Positions 15,891 to 24,899 of a stretch of DNA of 64,000 nucleotides are shown here, one piece after another. The stretch lies in NCBI RefSeq assembly GCF_030915485.1, contig NZ_CP133266.1:1426001-1490000 (forward strand), read 5' to 3'. The translations under genes and the position numbers were made by a program. Positions within the stretch are counted from its first letter, which is position 1; each line of letters starts with the position of its first letter. Origin of the DNA: Neobacillus sp. PS3-40. GTDB taxonomy: Bacteria; Bacillota; Bacilli; Bacillales; Cytobacillaceae. The notes under the pieces are model-generated. The model did no database searches and had not been told where the DNA came from. It worked only from the letters and a program-made list of their open reading frames with translations.

Positions 15891-16179
15891 AGTGGTCAGT
15901 AAGCTAAAGAAGGAGCTATTCTAGCCAGAATGGCTAAATACCCTACTAAGACAAGAAGCCGAAAATAGCTTCTCTTCTTAAGAGTACCCAAAAACAAAGC
16001 AAAACCTATTTTGGAGTGGGGGCCTTGACAGTTTCGTTCATATCAGGAGGCTCCCCGGCACGCCCGCGGAAAGCGAAGTGCCTGGAGCGCCAATCAACAG
16101 ACTTGTTGAAGAGCTAATATACCAATAATATTATAATGAATTAACGCAGTGAATTATTAAGTAAATTGAATAAATAAAT

Positions 16180-16205
16180 AGGCTATCGAAAGTTTTCGAC
16201 AGCCT
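16180..16205 (-). terminator. Terminator after dctS
   Basis: AGGCT-a-TCGAAA pairs with TTTCGA-c-AGCCT. On the minus strand the stem is followed by ATTTATTTATT, a T-rich tail downstream of dctS. Confidence 0.65.
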
Positions 16206-16256
16206 GAATAGAATACTAAGCACTCTATTTTTGCCTTTTAATAGTTACTATCTCTT

Positions 16257-17876
16257 TTATACTAACTTACTTTTATATGGTAAAGTAACAATAAATGTAG
16301 TTCCCTTGTTCTCTTTTGAGTATATTTCAAGCTCTCCCTTTAATTTTTCCAAACTTTGCTGGACTAAAAATAATCCAAATCCCCTATTCTGTCCTTTTGT
16401 TGAAAAGCCTTTTTGAAATATTTGCATTTTCAACTCATCATCAAGCCCTTTACCAGAATCCTGAATTTCGATAACTAAAATATTTTCAAAATAATCGAAT
16501 CGTAAGGAAATTATTTTGTTTTCGCTTTCCTTCACAGCATCAACGGCATTATCAATTAAATTCCCTAGAATCGTTACTACTTCATGAATGATGTCTTGTT
16601 GCTCTGGTTCAGGTAGCGTACCTTCTCCATTAATTACTAATTCGGCACCAGATTCCCTAGCAAAGCTAAGTTTTCCAAGGATAAAACCCGCCAATACCGG
16701 CTCTTTGAACCGTTCTACAACAAACTCCATCTCTGTTTGTTTAAAATCAACCATTTTCGTTATGTATGTGGAAAGAACTTCGTAATTTCCGATATGAATT
16801 AATCCTAAAATAACATGCAATTTATTCATAAATTCATGAGACTGTGCACGTAATGCTTCTACGTATAGTTTTACTCCTGTTAATTGTTCAGCCAATTGTT
16901 TAATATCTGTTTTATCTCGAAAAGTTGCGATTGCACCAACAATTCTTCCCTTCACAATTACAGGGATTCTATTTGTTAAAATAGTAATTCCATTAAGATC
17001 CTGTTCTTGATCAAACTCAGATATTCCAGACTTAAGTATAGTATGAAGTCTTGTATTTGGCATATAATCCTCAACTAATTCCCCGATTGGATTCGTTTTT
17101 ATACCTGCTTCTTTTAGAATCCTTTTTCCCTCATTATTGACAAGTGTTATGAATCCTTGTTGATCAACCGCAATCATTCCTTCCTTGGTAGATTGCAGCA
17201 TGGCACTCCGTTCTTCTAACAATTTTGCAATTTGGCTTGGCTCTAATCCAAATAATATAGTTTTAATTTTTCTTGCGAGAATCAAAGCGCCAATAACGCC
17301 AACTAATATTCCAAATCCTATCCCTATATAAATAATTTTTCTACTCTGGGCGACAGAATTATTTACTTTTTCTAAAGAAATCCCAACTGCAACAGCACCT
17401 ATTTGCTTATTCTGAACATCAATGACTGGAACAAATGAGCGCAGTGACATACCTAACGTCCCTTTTGCAATCGAAATATGTTCTTTCCCTTTCAGGACAG
17501 CTCCCTCATCACCTCCAACAAAATGTTCTCCTATTCTATTTTTGTTGGGATGGGATTTTCTTATTCCATTCATATCCATGACGACTACAAATTCAACGTG
17601 ACTTGAGTCCATAATCTGATTTGCAAAAGTTTGGATCTTACCTTCATCATTTTTATTGCTTAACCCTTCAATTACAAGTGGTGATTGTGCAACAATTCTG
17701 GCAATATCTGTTGCCCTCTCTGCCTGATTTTGCTGAGTTCCTTTAGATATTTTTCCAGTTATTAATATATCTGTTACAAGTAATGCCATGATAACCACTA
17801 TACATACAAGTAGCGTAATAATCGTTTGTAAGGTCCATCTTGGTTTATCAAACCACTTTATTACTTTCCACCCCAC
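16257..17876 (-). CDS. dctS: Sensor histidine kinase of the C4-dicarboxylate two-component system
   Basis: The 539-residue CitA/DcuS-type kinase has a membrane helix near residues 15-37, an extracytoplasmic Cache/PAS sensor (about 38-180), a second helix (about 181-203) and a cytoplasmic PAS domain (about 215-325). The dimerisation helix carries the phospho-acceptor His in LRAQSHEFMNKLHVI, and the ATPase domain has the N box NLIDNAVDA and G boxes DSGKGL and GFGLFLV. It senses external dicarboxylates such as fumarate or succinate. The start is GTG with GGAGG 7 bases upstream. It is followed by a terminator and co-transcribed with dctR. Confidence 0.9.
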   Translation of the reverse strand: MGWKVIKWFDKPRWTLQTIITLLVCIVVIMALLVTDILITGKISKGTQQNQAERATDIARIVAQSPLVIEGLSNKNDEGKIQTFANQIMDSSHVEFVVVMDMNGIRKSHPNKNRIGEHFVGGDEGAVLKGKEHISIAKGTLGMSLRSFVPVIDVQNKQIGAVAVGISLEKVNNSVAQSRKIIYIGIGFGILVGVIGALILARKIKTILFGLEPSQIAKLLEERSAMLQSTKEGMIAVDQQGFITLVNNEGKRILKEAGIKTNPIGELVEDYMPNTRLHTILKSGISEFDQEQDLNGITILTNRIPVIVKGRIVGAIATFRDKTDIKQLAEQLTGVKLYVEALRAQSHEFMNKLHVILGLIHIGNYEVLSTYITKMVDFKQTEMEFVVERFKEPVLAGFILGKLSFARESGAELVINGEGTLPEPEQQDIIHEVVTILGNLIDNAVDAVKESENKIISLRFDYFENILVIEIQDSGKGLDDELKMQIFQKGFSTKGQNRGFGLFLVQQSLEKLKGELEIYSKENKGTTFIVTLPYKSKLV

Positions 17877-17914
17877 TTTGATTCCTCCCTAGCGAAGTTT
17901 CCAGTAAAGATAAG

Positions 17915-18592
17915 TTATATCCCATAACGATTTACTGGTCGGCCAACCCCACCGTATTGAACATGTATCTTTACTTTTCCTTCCTTTTCCAAGTAATCTA
18001 GGTACCTTCTTGCAGTAACACGTGCTATTCCAATTCTTTCTGCCACTTCTTCGGCAGAAACTGGACTTTTTTCATGTGAAATAAAGGCGGTAATCTTGAC
18101 TAAAGTGTTTACATTTAGTCCTTTTGGTAATAAGTCACTTTCCTTTTCTTCAACACCATTCATAAATAGAAGTTGGTCCAATTCATGTTGTAGAAGCTCT
18201 TTTTTTCCTTTTAACTTTAATCGGTATAATTTATATTTTTCGAGTGATTTTTTGATTCGGTCAAACGTAAAAGGTTTTATTATGTAGTCAACAGCACCTT
18301 GTTGAAGAACCATATGAACTGTTTCTATATCACTAGCAGCGGTAATGGCGATGACATCCAGAAAAAGACACTCTGCTCGAAGTCCCCTTAACATTTCCAA
18401 CCCATTCTTATGAGGCATATAAATATCAATGATTGCAAGATCAGGCTTACTGTCTTTTATTAATTGTAGACCCTCAATTCCATTGCTAGCCATTCCTACT
18501 ATTTTGAACCCTTCTATCTTTTCAATAAATTGGCGGTGAATTTCTCGAACCATTGGATCATCTTCTACTAAAACCACTTGTAATGGAAGCAA
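17915..18592 (-). CDS. dctR: Response regulator of the C4-dicarboxylate system
   Basis: The 225-residue protein has a CheY-like receiver (about residues 1-120) with the acidic pair VEDDP, the phospho-acceptor Asp in LAIIDIYMP and Lys in IIKPF. A C-terminal helix-turn-helix of the CitB/DcuR type follows (VSAEEVAERIGIARVTARRYL). It is expected to activate dctP when phosphorylated by DctS. The start is TTG at 18592, only a few bases after a G-rich ribosome binding site, so the start is less certain than the family. It is divergent from dctP with 225 bases between. Confidence 0.9.
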   Translation of the reverse strand: MLPLQVVLVEDDPMVREIHRQFIEKIEGFKIVGMASNGIEGLQLIKDSKPDLAIIDIYMPHKNGLEMLRGLRAECLFLDVIAITAASDIETVHMVLQQGAVDYIIKPFTFDRIKKSLEKYKLYRLKLKGKKELLQHELDQLLFMNGVEEKESDLLPKGLNVNTLVKITAFISHEKSPVSAEEVAERIGIARVTARRYLDYLEKEGKVKIHVQYGGVGRPVNRYGI

Positions 18593-18817
18593 TATCCCCC
18601 ACCCTTTCCATTATCCATTATCCTATTTAGATTTTTCAAATTATTATTTTCTTTTTATTTTAATCTATTCGTCTATTTAATCCAATCCCATATTCTTCTA
18701 CTTTAGTACAAAAAGAACATTAAGACCAATATGACCAAAAACTAAATAATTTCTGAATTTTCATTATTATATGAATAGGGGATGTAAACGTTATCATAAG
18801 AAGGGGTGGAGAAGAAA

Positions 18818-20092
18818 ATGAAAATTAATTTTAGAAATCTAACTGTACAAGTACTAATCGGGATACTTATTGGTATTACGATCGGATTTCTTTTTCCGAA
18901 ATTTGGTGCAGAATTAAAGGTTTTAGCTGATATTTTTATTAAACTTATTAAAATGGTAATTGCACCGATCATATTCTTTACAGTTGTTATCGGAATCGGA
19001 AGTATGGGAGATTTAAAAAAGGTTGGTCGTATTGGAGGCAAAGCACTTTTATACTTTGAAATCATTTCAACCTTTGCACTAGCTATTGGATTAGTAATAG
19101 TGAATATTGTAAAACCAGGTTCCGGATTTAATACATCTGCAGCAAAGGGTGGAGACATTTCTACATTTACACAACAAGCAAATGAATCCAGTCATGGAGC
19201 TATTGAATTTATATTAGGAATCATTCCCGATAATGTTGTAGGAGCTTTGGCCAAAGGTGAGTTGCTACCTGTCCTATTCTTCGCGGTCCTATTTGGAATA
19301 GCAACTGCTTCTTTAGGCTCAAAAGGTAAACCAATCATTTCACTTTTTGAAACTTTCGTTGAAGCATTTTTTAAAGTCGTTAATATTATAATGAAGTTTT
19401 CTCCTATTGCTGCTTCAGGGGCAATGGCATTCACAATTGGTAACTTTGGTATTGGTTCTTTATTCTCCCTTGGAAAGCTGATGGGAAGCGTTTATGCAAC
19501 CATGTTTGTCTTCATAGTTTTTATACTCGGTGCGGTAGCCAAAATTTATGGCTTTAACATTTTAAAATTTATCGCTTACATCAAAGAAGAAATTTTATTG
19601 GTATTAGGTACTTCTTCTTCTGAATCTGCTTTACCTAGAATGATGGAGCGTTTAGAAAACTATGGTTGTTCGAAATCAGTTGTTGGCCTAGTTGTTCCGA
19701 CAGGATATTCATTTAATTTAGACGGCACAGCAATTTACCTCTCAATGGCAGCCCTTTTTATCGCGCAGGCTTATAATGTTGATCTAACCATCTGGCACCA
19801 AATTACCTTAATGGGAATACTAATGCTAACATCAAAAGGGGCTGCAGGTGTAACAGGTTCAGGATTCATTACTCTTGCTGCTACCCTCTCAGCATTCCCA
19901 ACGATCCCAGTGGAGGGAATTGCTTTACTTCTAGGGGTTGACCGGTTTATGTCTGAGGCACGTGCTATTACAAACTTAATTGGTAACGGTGTTGCAACAG
20001 TGGTTGTTTCTAAAATGGAAAATGAATTTCACCCAGGGAAAACAATCCACCAAATTGGATCTGTTGTTCCAATGAAGGCCGAAGAAGCTTAA
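18818..20092 (+). CDS. dctP: C4-dicarboxylate symporter (DAACS family)
   Basis: The 424-residue membrane protein has eight hydrophobic helices and two re-entrant loops. The re-entrant hairpin 1 serine-rich motif is [14 protein letters not shown], and the substrate/cation site includes [25 protein letters not shown] and the conserved [16 protein letters not shown]. It imports succinate, fumarate or malate with protons or sodium. ATG at 18818 is preferred because the upstream GTG at 18806 overlaps the GGTGGAG ribosome binding site. The divergent DctS-DctR pair is its likely regulator. Confidence 0.92.
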   Translation: MKINFRNLTVQVLIGILIGITIGFLFPKFGAELKVLADIFIKLIKMVIAPIIFFTVVIGIGSMGDLKKVGRIGGKALLYFEIISTFALAIGLVIVNIVKPGSGFNTSAAKGGDISTFTQQANESSHGAIEFILGIIPDNVVGALAKGELLPVLFFAVLFGIATASLGSKGKPIISLFETFVEAFFKVVNIIMKFSPIAASGAMAFTIGNFGIGSLFSLGKLMGSVYATMFVFIVFILGAVAKIYGFNILKFIAYIKEEILLVLGTSSSESALPRMMERLENYGCSKSVVGLVVPTGYSFNLDGTAIYLSMAALFIAQAYNVDLTIWHQITLMGILMLTSKGAAGVTGSGFITLAATLSAFPTIPVEGIALLLGVDRFMSEARAITNLIGNGVATVVVSKMENEFHPGKTIHQIGSVVPMKAEEA

Positions 20093-20127
20093 CTTTTAAC
20101 GGAATAGGTAAAAAAGATAAATTCAAC

Positions 20128-20165
20128 CAAAAAAAGCAGCCTGATTTGTCAGGTTGCTTTTTTTG
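20128..20165. terminator. Bidirectional terminator between dctP and the pseudouridine synthase gene
   Basis: AAAAAGCAGCCTG pairs with CAGGTTGCTTTTT (one wobble) around a 6-base loop, with A/T runs on both sides of convergent genes. Confidence 0.88.
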
Positions 20166-20166
20166 G

Positions 20167-20886
20167 TTATTCAGCTTGATACTCTTTTAATAGCTCTACT
20201 TCTTCATCCGTTAATTCCCGGTATTCTCCAAGTTCGAGCGTTTCATCTAGTGGCAAAGGTCCCATTGTCATTCTTTTTAAATAAACCACGTTTTTCCCTA
20301 CCGCTTCAAACATCCTCTTTACTTGATGAAACTTTCCCTCAGTAATGGTTAGTTCGATGTCCGACCTTATACCCGATTTAAGAATGGTTAATTCACCAGG
20401 CTTTGTTACGTAGCCATCATCAAGGGTTACTCCTTTTCCAAAGGCAATGATATCTTCTTCGGTAACCTCTGAATCAATTACCGCAAAATAGGTTTTTGGA
20501 ACATGCTTTTTGGGTGACAGTAGCCGATGGGCAAGATGACCGTCGTTTGTTAGTAGAAGTAAACCTTCCGTATCTTTATCAAGTCTACCGACAGGAAATG
20601 GCTCATAAACCTGATCGTTTAGCTCTAATAAATCAATCACTGTTTCATCCCTATGATCTTCTGTTGCCGATAAAACCCCAGGCGGTTTATTCATCATAAG
20701 ATAAATAAATTCCTTGTATTCAATTACTTCACCGTTAAAAGTAACTATTTCTTTATTCGGATCAACATGCTGTTTGGCGTCCTTTACAACAACATCATTG
20801 ACTTTTACAGAGCCGCTTTTTAAAAGTCCCTTGACTTCCTTCCGGCTTCCATAGCCAAGATTGGCTAATAGTTTATCAATTCTCAT
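20167..20886 (-). CDS. 16S rRNA pseudouridine synthase, RsuA/RluB family
   Basis: The 239-residue enzyme has an N-terminal S4 RNA-binding domain (MRIDKLLANLGYGSRKEVKGLL) and a catalytic domain with the invariant Asp in VGRLDKDTEGLLLLTNDG. The C-terminal motif EGKFHQVKRMFEAVG is typical of the RsuA branch that modifies U516-equivalent or nearby positions. The position just downstream of the lipid II flippase gene corresponds to B. subtilis ytzG. Confidence 0.9.
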   Translation of the reverse strand: MRIDKLLANLGYGSRKEVKGLLKSGSVKVNDVVVKDAKQHVDPNKEIVTFNGEVIEYKEFIYLMMNKPPGVLSATEDHRDETVIDLLELNDQVYEPFPVGRLDKDTEGLLLLTNDGHLAHRLLSPKKHVPKTYFAVIDSEVTEEDIIAFGKGVTLDDGYVTKPGELTILKSGIRSDIELTITEGKFHQVKRMFEAVGKNVVYLKRMTMGPLPLDETLELGEYRELTDEEVELLKEYQAE

Positions 20887-20907
20887 CTTCTATCCCCTTC
20901 CAGGTTC

Positions 20908-22524
20908 TTAAATTGGCAGATGTAACTTCCTTTTGATACTATCTACCTTGTCCCCAAATAACCGGTAAACAAGCTTTGTTTTTAAACTTAGGTAGAAATA
21001 AATTCCTGATCCAACTACACCACAAATAAGAATCATCAATAACGATTGAACCTTTGATTGAGGTGAGAGGAATAGCTTCATAACCGTAAAGGTAAGTTCT
21101 GTTCCCAGCCACATTATTCCCGCAAGAAGAACGATTAACGTACACCTTCTAAATACCAGCCGGAAAGGATAGTTTGAATATTTTTTAATGACAATTAAAT
21201 TGATGATGATAGCAGCCGTATATCCAAGTGCCGTTGCAAGGATTGCACCTTCAGTTGCCATCGCTTTAATAAGCGGGATATTAAGGCTTAGCTTAATAAG
21301 CAACCCAACAAGTAAACTTAAAATAGTATAACGCTGTTCATTAATTCCCTGCAGAATTGCAGCTGTAACAGAATAGAGTGAAAATAAAATGGCTACTGGA
21401 GCATATGCCCCTAATACCTCTATTCCAAGTGGATCATGCTCATAAAAGACTGTATAAACAGGTTCAGCCAATAATGATAATCCAATTGCTGCAGGTAATG
21501 TCAAAAATAATAAAACCTGGAACGCCTGATTCATCTGGTGATTCATACTTTTTTGATCATTCTCTACAAAAGCCTTTGTTATACTTGGAACAAGAGTTAA
21601 TGAAAAGGCCGTTGCTAAAGAGACTGGAATAATAACAATTTTATGTGACTCAAAGTTTAAAATAGAGAAGGCTGTATCAGCTAGTTTTCCTGAAGCAATG
21701 GTAGCCATAGCCCTGCTAAAGGTAAGTTGGTCGATAAATTGAAATAATGGGTTTGCGATTCCTACAAAAACAAATGGTGCTGCATAAATAAGAATCTCTT
21801 TATAGATTTGCTTAAGTGAGATATTGATTGTCCCTTTATCTTTTTCTAAAAGTTCATCCAAATGTGGTTTTCTTTTAAACCAATACCAAAATAAAACAGC
21901 TAAGCTTCCAATTGCGCCAATAAATGCTGCAAATGTGGCAACGCTGACTGCCTTTACCATTCCGCCATTTAAAGTATGTAATACAACATAGGCGCCAACA
22001 AGTGTGAATAAAATTCGAATAATTTGTTCTACAACTTGTGATACAGCTGATGGTCCCATTGATTGATGTCCTTGAAAGTATCCCCTAATTAAACTCATAA
22101 AGGGAACAACGATTAAAGCAAAACTAACTGCTCGAATAACTGTTGAAACTTCATTTACACTAAACAATTGTTTTTTTCCATGTAAGCTTATTTCCGCCAA
22201 AAAAGGAGCAGTAAAATACATAATTAAGAAAGCCACAAATCCTGTCACCATCATAACCATTAATCCTGATTTAAATAGCTTCCGACCAACAGCATATTCT
22301 TCAAGTGAATTATATTTTGAAATGAATTTAGAAACTGCCAGCGGCACTCCTGCCGTCGCTACACTAATAAAGATTGTATATGGAACGTAGGAATATTGAT
22401 AAAGCAGTGTCCCCTTTGCTCCAACAATCTGATAGAATGGTATAACATAAAATAAACCGAGAACTTTGGAAAGTATTGTTCCAATGGTTAGAATAAACGT
22501 GCCCCTTAAAAGCTTTGACGACAT
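20908..22524 (-). CDS. murJ: Lipid II flippase MurJ/YtgP family (MOP superfamily)
   Basis: The 538-residue polytopic membrane protein has about 14 hydrophobic segments. The N-terminal signature LLRGTFILTIGTILSKVLGLFY and the SVATAGVPLAVSKFISKYN loop are characteristic of the YtgP/SpoVB-like MOP flippases. B. subtilis YtgP (MurJ) moves lipid II across the membrane for peptidoglycan synthesis. AGGAG precedes the ATG. The start-to-stop gap to the RsuA-type gene is 21 bases, consistent with one transcript. Confidence 0.87.
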   Translation of the reverse strand: MSSKLLRGTFILTIGTILSKVLGLFYVIPFYQIVGAKGTLLYQYSYVPYTIFISVATAGVPLAVSKFISKYNSLEEYAVGRKLFKSGLMVMMVTGFVAFLIMYFTAPFLAEISLHGKKQLFSVNEVSTVIRAVSFALIVVPFMSLIRGYFQGHQSMGPSAVSQVVEQIIRILFTLVGAYVVLHTLNGGMVKAVSVATFAAFIGAIGSLAVLFWYWFKRKPHLDELLEKDKGTINISLKQIYKEILIYAAPFVFVGIANPLFQFIDQLTFSRAMATIASGKLADTAFSILNFESHKIVIIPVSLATAFSLTLVPSITKAFVENDQKSMNHQMNQAFQVLLFLTLPAAIGLSLLAEPVYTVFYEHDPLGIEVLGAYAPVAILFSLYSVTAAILQGINEQRYTILSLLVGLLIKLSLNIPLIKAMATEGAILATALGYTAAIIINLIVIKKYSNYPFRLVFRRCTLIVLLAGIMWLGTELTFTVMKLFLSPQSKVQSLLMILICGVVGSGIYFYLSLKTKLVYRLFGDKVDSIKRKLHLPI

Positions 22525-22599
22525 AGAATCCTTCTCCTAATAAAGAAAAAATAGTGCGCGAATGGTTTACTTTACAGAGGTAAATTCGACTTTTTTTGC

Positions 22600-22615
22600 A
22601 CACTACTAGTAGTGT
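22600..22615. repeat. 16-base perfect palindrome upstream of murJ
   Basis: ACACTACTAGTAGTGT is fully self-complementary and is followed on the minus strand by a G-C pair and an A-run. It lies 76 bases before the murJ start, in the divergent region with ytfP. It could be a regulator site; no family is recognised. Confidence 0.5.
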
Positions 22616-22780
22616 ACAACTTCTTTCTCTATGGCGCTACTAACAATCAATGTAATTTTAAAATAAAACTTATTGTCACCATATAGGAGTTGTGACAGTC
22701 CCGTACTTGTTTATAGCTAATGTTACTATTAAAATAAAGTTTACCCGTATTTAGCAAATTTTAATTAAGTTGGTGAAACC

Positions 22781-24073
22781 ATGGAATATGAAGTAATTGT
22801 CATTGGCGGTGGTCCTTCTGGTTTGATGGCAGCAATAGCTGCCGGGGAAAGAGGAGCAAAAGTGCTGTTAATTGATAAAGGGGACAGGCTGGGAAGAAAG
22901 TTAGCCATATCTGGTGGTGGGCGCTGTAACGTCACAAATCGTCGGCCTATCGAGGAAATCATTAAACATATTCCCGGAAATGGGAAGTTTTTATATAGTG
23001 CTTTTTCAATCTTTAACAATGAGGATATCATTTCCTTTTTTGAAAAACTGGGTATTGCCTTAAAGGAAGAAGATCACGGACGAATGTTTCCTGTTTCGAA
23101 TAAAGCCGAATCAGTCGTTGATGCACTATTAACAAAAATGGATCAATTAAACATAAAAGTTTTCAGGAATACGTCAGTTAAAGATGTCTTATATGAAGAT
23201 GATAAAGCTTCGGCTGTACTTCTTAAGGATGGTCAAAGAATTTCAGCAAAGTCGATTGTTATCGCTGTTGGTGGCAAATCAGTTCCTCAAACGGGATCAA
23301 CTGGGGATGGCTATCCTTGGGCGAAAAAGGCTGGACACACCATCACTGAACTATTTCCAACGGAAGTACCAGTTACTTCTAATGAACCGTTTATCAAAAG
23401 CAAAATTCTCCAAGGACTATCATTAAGGGACATTAATTTAAGTGTATTAAATCCTAAAGGAAAGCCAATCATTTCGCACCGAATGGATATGCTCTTTACC
23501 CATATCGGGGTTAGCGGTCCTGCTGTTTTACGTTGTAGTCAATTTGTTGTAAAAGCCCTGAAAAAATGGGATCTAAAAGAAATAATAATGTCCCTTGACG
23601 CTTTGCCTGACCAAACAGAGGAAGAGCTCTTTCAAGAAATCATTAAATTAATAAAAAGTGAGCCAAAGAAAAGCATCAAGAATACCTTAAAGGGTTTGCT
23701 TCCAGAAAGATACCTCCTTTTTCTTCTAGAGAAAAGTGAAATCGACGCAAATATCCAAGGGAGTACCATTACAAATGAAAAAATTCGTTCTTTTTCAAAA
23801 AATTGTAAAGGTTTCACCTTCAGTGTGAATGGAACACTTCCACTTGAAAAAGCCTTTGTTACAGGTGGAGGCATATCAATAAAAGAGATTGAACCACAAA
23901 CAATGGCTTCAAAATTGACGGGTGGACTCTATTTTTGCGGCGAGATCTTGGATATCCATGGGTACACCGGGGGTTATAATATTACATCTGCTCTTGTAAC
24001 TGGTCGATTGGCGGGAACAAATGCAGCTCTTTTTTCTAAAAAACAAAAAGGTTTTAAACTTAAAACCAATTAA
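22781..24073 (+). CDS. ytfP: FAD-dependent oxidoreductase YtfP (HI0933/BaiN-like)
   Basis: The 430-residue flavoprotein begins with the dinucleotide-binding motif [19 protein letters not shown] and the family signature [14 protein letters not shown]. An insert domain covers about residues 190-330, and the C-terminal FAD contacts are [12 protein letters not shown] and [16 protein letters not shown]. The family is widespread and of uncertain physiological substrate; BaiN acts on bile-acid intermediates in gut clostridia. It is monocistronic, divergent from murJ, and ends in a hairpin shared with cse60. Confidence 0.88.
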   Translation: MEYEVIVIGGGPSGLMAAIAAGERGAKVLLIDKGDRLGRKLAISGGGRCNVTNRRPIEEIIKHIPGNGKFLYSAFSIFNNEDIISFFEKLGIALKEEDHGRMFPVSNKAESVVDALLTKMDQLNIKVFRNTSVKDVLYEDDKASAVLLKDGQRISAKSIVIAVGGKSVPQTGSTGDGYPWAKKAGHTITELFPTEVPVTSNEPFIKSKILQGLSLRDINLSVLNPKGKPIISHRMDMLFTHIGVSGPAVLRCSQFVVKALKKWDLKEIIMSLDALPDQTEEELFQEIIKLIKSEPKKSIKNTLKGLLPERYLLFLLEKSEIDANIQGSTITNEKIRSFSKNCKGFTFSVNGTLPLEKAFVTGGGISIKEIEPQTMASKLTGGLYFCGEILDIHGYTGGYNITSALVTGRLAGTNAALFSKKQKGFKLKTN

Positions 24074-24102
24074 TTTACCTACGTCTATTCCTACTCTTTT
24101 CT

Positions 24103-24124
24103 AAGCCTGACAATTGTCAGGCTT
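24103..24124. terminator. Short hairpin between ytfP and cse60
   Basis: AAGCCTGAC pairs perfectly with GTCAGGCTT around AATT. The cse60 stop codon (24117-24119) lies in the right arm. Confidence 0.7.
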
Positions 24125-24302
24125 TATAAATAATCATCGCAGTAAAGCAATAGATTTGCTCTTCTTCCTCATCCTCTGGCATTGCAGCTACATTGTATTT
24201 AATATCAAGTAATTTCTTCTCATCAAGCCCTTTTAAAAAGCGATTCATTTCCGACTCCAAATCTTTCTCATGCTCCCGATCAAACAATTTAACCTGTATC
24301 AA
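24117..24302 (-). CDS. cse60: Sporulation protein Cse60 family
   Basis: The 61-residue acidic protein IQVKLFDREHEKDLESEM ... EEEEQIYCFTAMIIYKA matches the small Cse60 proteins, which in B. subtilis are made in the mother cell under sigma-E control. The start is TTG at 24302, set by GGGAG 6 bases upstream; a longer frame from 24326 would begin inside the ribosome binding region. I could not identify a convincing sigma-E promoter. Molecular function is unknown. Confidence 0.8.
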   Translation of the reverse strand: MIQVKLFDREHEKDLESEMNRFLKGLDEKKLLDIKYNVAAMPEDEEEEQIYCFTAMIIYKA

Positions 24303-24330
24303 TAAAATCTCCCTTTCCTTTTTCAATCAT

Positions 24331-24366
24331 TATTGACACTTTTTCTGAATTTTAAAAATAGTGTCA
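24331..24366. promoter_or_regulatory. Inverted repeat upstream of cse60
   Basis: TGACACT-TTTT and AAAA-TAGTGTCA form an inverted repeat around an approximately 12-base centre, 30-65 bases upstream of the cse60 start. It could be an operator or part of the leader; no matching family is recognised. Confidence 0.35.
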
Positions 24367-24484
24367 GAAACTGTTTCATATTACAACGATTGTTAAAGGA
24401 AAAGATTAAGATAATTTTAAGATTTGGTTTTTAAATTGCTTATTGTGCTATTTTTTGAATAGAGCGATTAGCGACAATAATAAT

Positions 24485-24790
24485 TTATACCGTTTTTCCT
24501 TTCCACTCCAGCATGCCACCAATCATATTTCGAACCATAAAGCCTTGATCCTGCATGTAGTGGCAAACATTTTCACTGCGCCGACTCGAACGGCAAATAA
24601 ATATATATTCTTTATTCTTGTCAAAATAAGCTAGGTTTTCAGGAATCTCTCCCATTGGGATATGTTTAGCACCTGTGATCATTCCTTGTTCAACTTCATA
24701 TTCTTCCCTTACATCAACTAGTTCAAGTTTTTCTCCTACTTCAATCTTCTTCTCTAATTCCTCTGGTGTAATTATTTTGATTTCTTCCAT
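24485..24790 (-). CDS. ytwF: Single-domain rhodanese (YtwF-like)
   Basis: The 101-residue rhodanese domain has the active-site Cys in the loop IFICRSSRRSENV and the expected LVDVREEYEVEQG before it. These proteins carry a persulfide sulfur on Cys for sulfur transfer or cyanide detoxification. The start is ATG at 24790 with AAAGGGTG 8 bases before it; the longer frame from 24844 would begin inside the leuS terminator hairpin and is unlikely. It is separated from leuS by that terminator. Confidence 0.87.
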   Translation of the reverse strand: MEEIKIITPEELEKKIEVGEKLELVDVREEYEVEQGMITGAKHIPMGEIPENLAYFDKNKEYIFICRSSRRSENVCHYMQDQGFMVRNMIGGMLEWKGKTV

Positions 24791-24807
24791 ACCAAACACC
24801 CTTTCTA

Positions 24808-24841
24808 TAAAAACATCCTCCAGACTAAAATCAGGAGGATG
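24808..24841 (-). terminator. Terminator after leuS
   Basis: On the minus strand CATCCTCC pairs with GGAGGATG around a 12-base loop and is followed by TTTTTAT. Confidence 0.85.
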
Positions 24842-24899
24842 CATTTTTATTGTCTAAAAACGGATTAATACAAGCAACATTTAGAGTCCTTACACTTTT

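Larger units (their letters stand above)
14300..16046 (+). mobile_element. IS110-family (IS1111 group) insertion sequence
   Basis: The boundaries are deduced from the two halves of R2. The dinucleotide AG (CT on the other strand) is present at both junctions (14298-14299 and 16045-16046). The element is about 1.75 kb with no long terminal repeats, but it has a perfect 12-base subterminal inverted repeat, ATGAACGAAACT at 14305-14316 and its reverse complement at 16030-16041. Subterminal repeats are the hallmark of the IS1111 group. The left noncoding end is about 118 bases and the right noncoding end about 514 bases, the arrangement in which IS1111 members carry their guide RNA downstream of the transposase gene. 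Confidence 0.85.
14221..16100. repeat. GC-rich MITE-like repeat R2, split by the IS110/IS1111 element
   Basis: The left half is 14221-14299 (CTGTTGATT ... GACTCCTGCGGGAG ... GAAGCGACGAG). The right half is 16047-16100 (GAGGCTCC ... CCCGCGGAAAGCGAAG ... AATCAACAG). Joined, they form the same element as R1 in the reverse orientation. The insertion sequence lies exactly between CGACG-AG and GAGGCTCC, so R2 is the target site. Confidence 0.8.
15531..16256. other. Gene-free stretch: IS 3' end, R2 right half and dctS downstream region
   Basis: 15531-16046 is the noncoding right end of the insertion sequence, which holds the candidate guide RNA and the long hairpin. 16047-16100 is the right half of repeat R2. 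16101-16179 is AT-rich with nothing recognisable. 16180-16205 is the dctS terminator. No reading frame here has a credible start or family. Confidence 0.7.
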
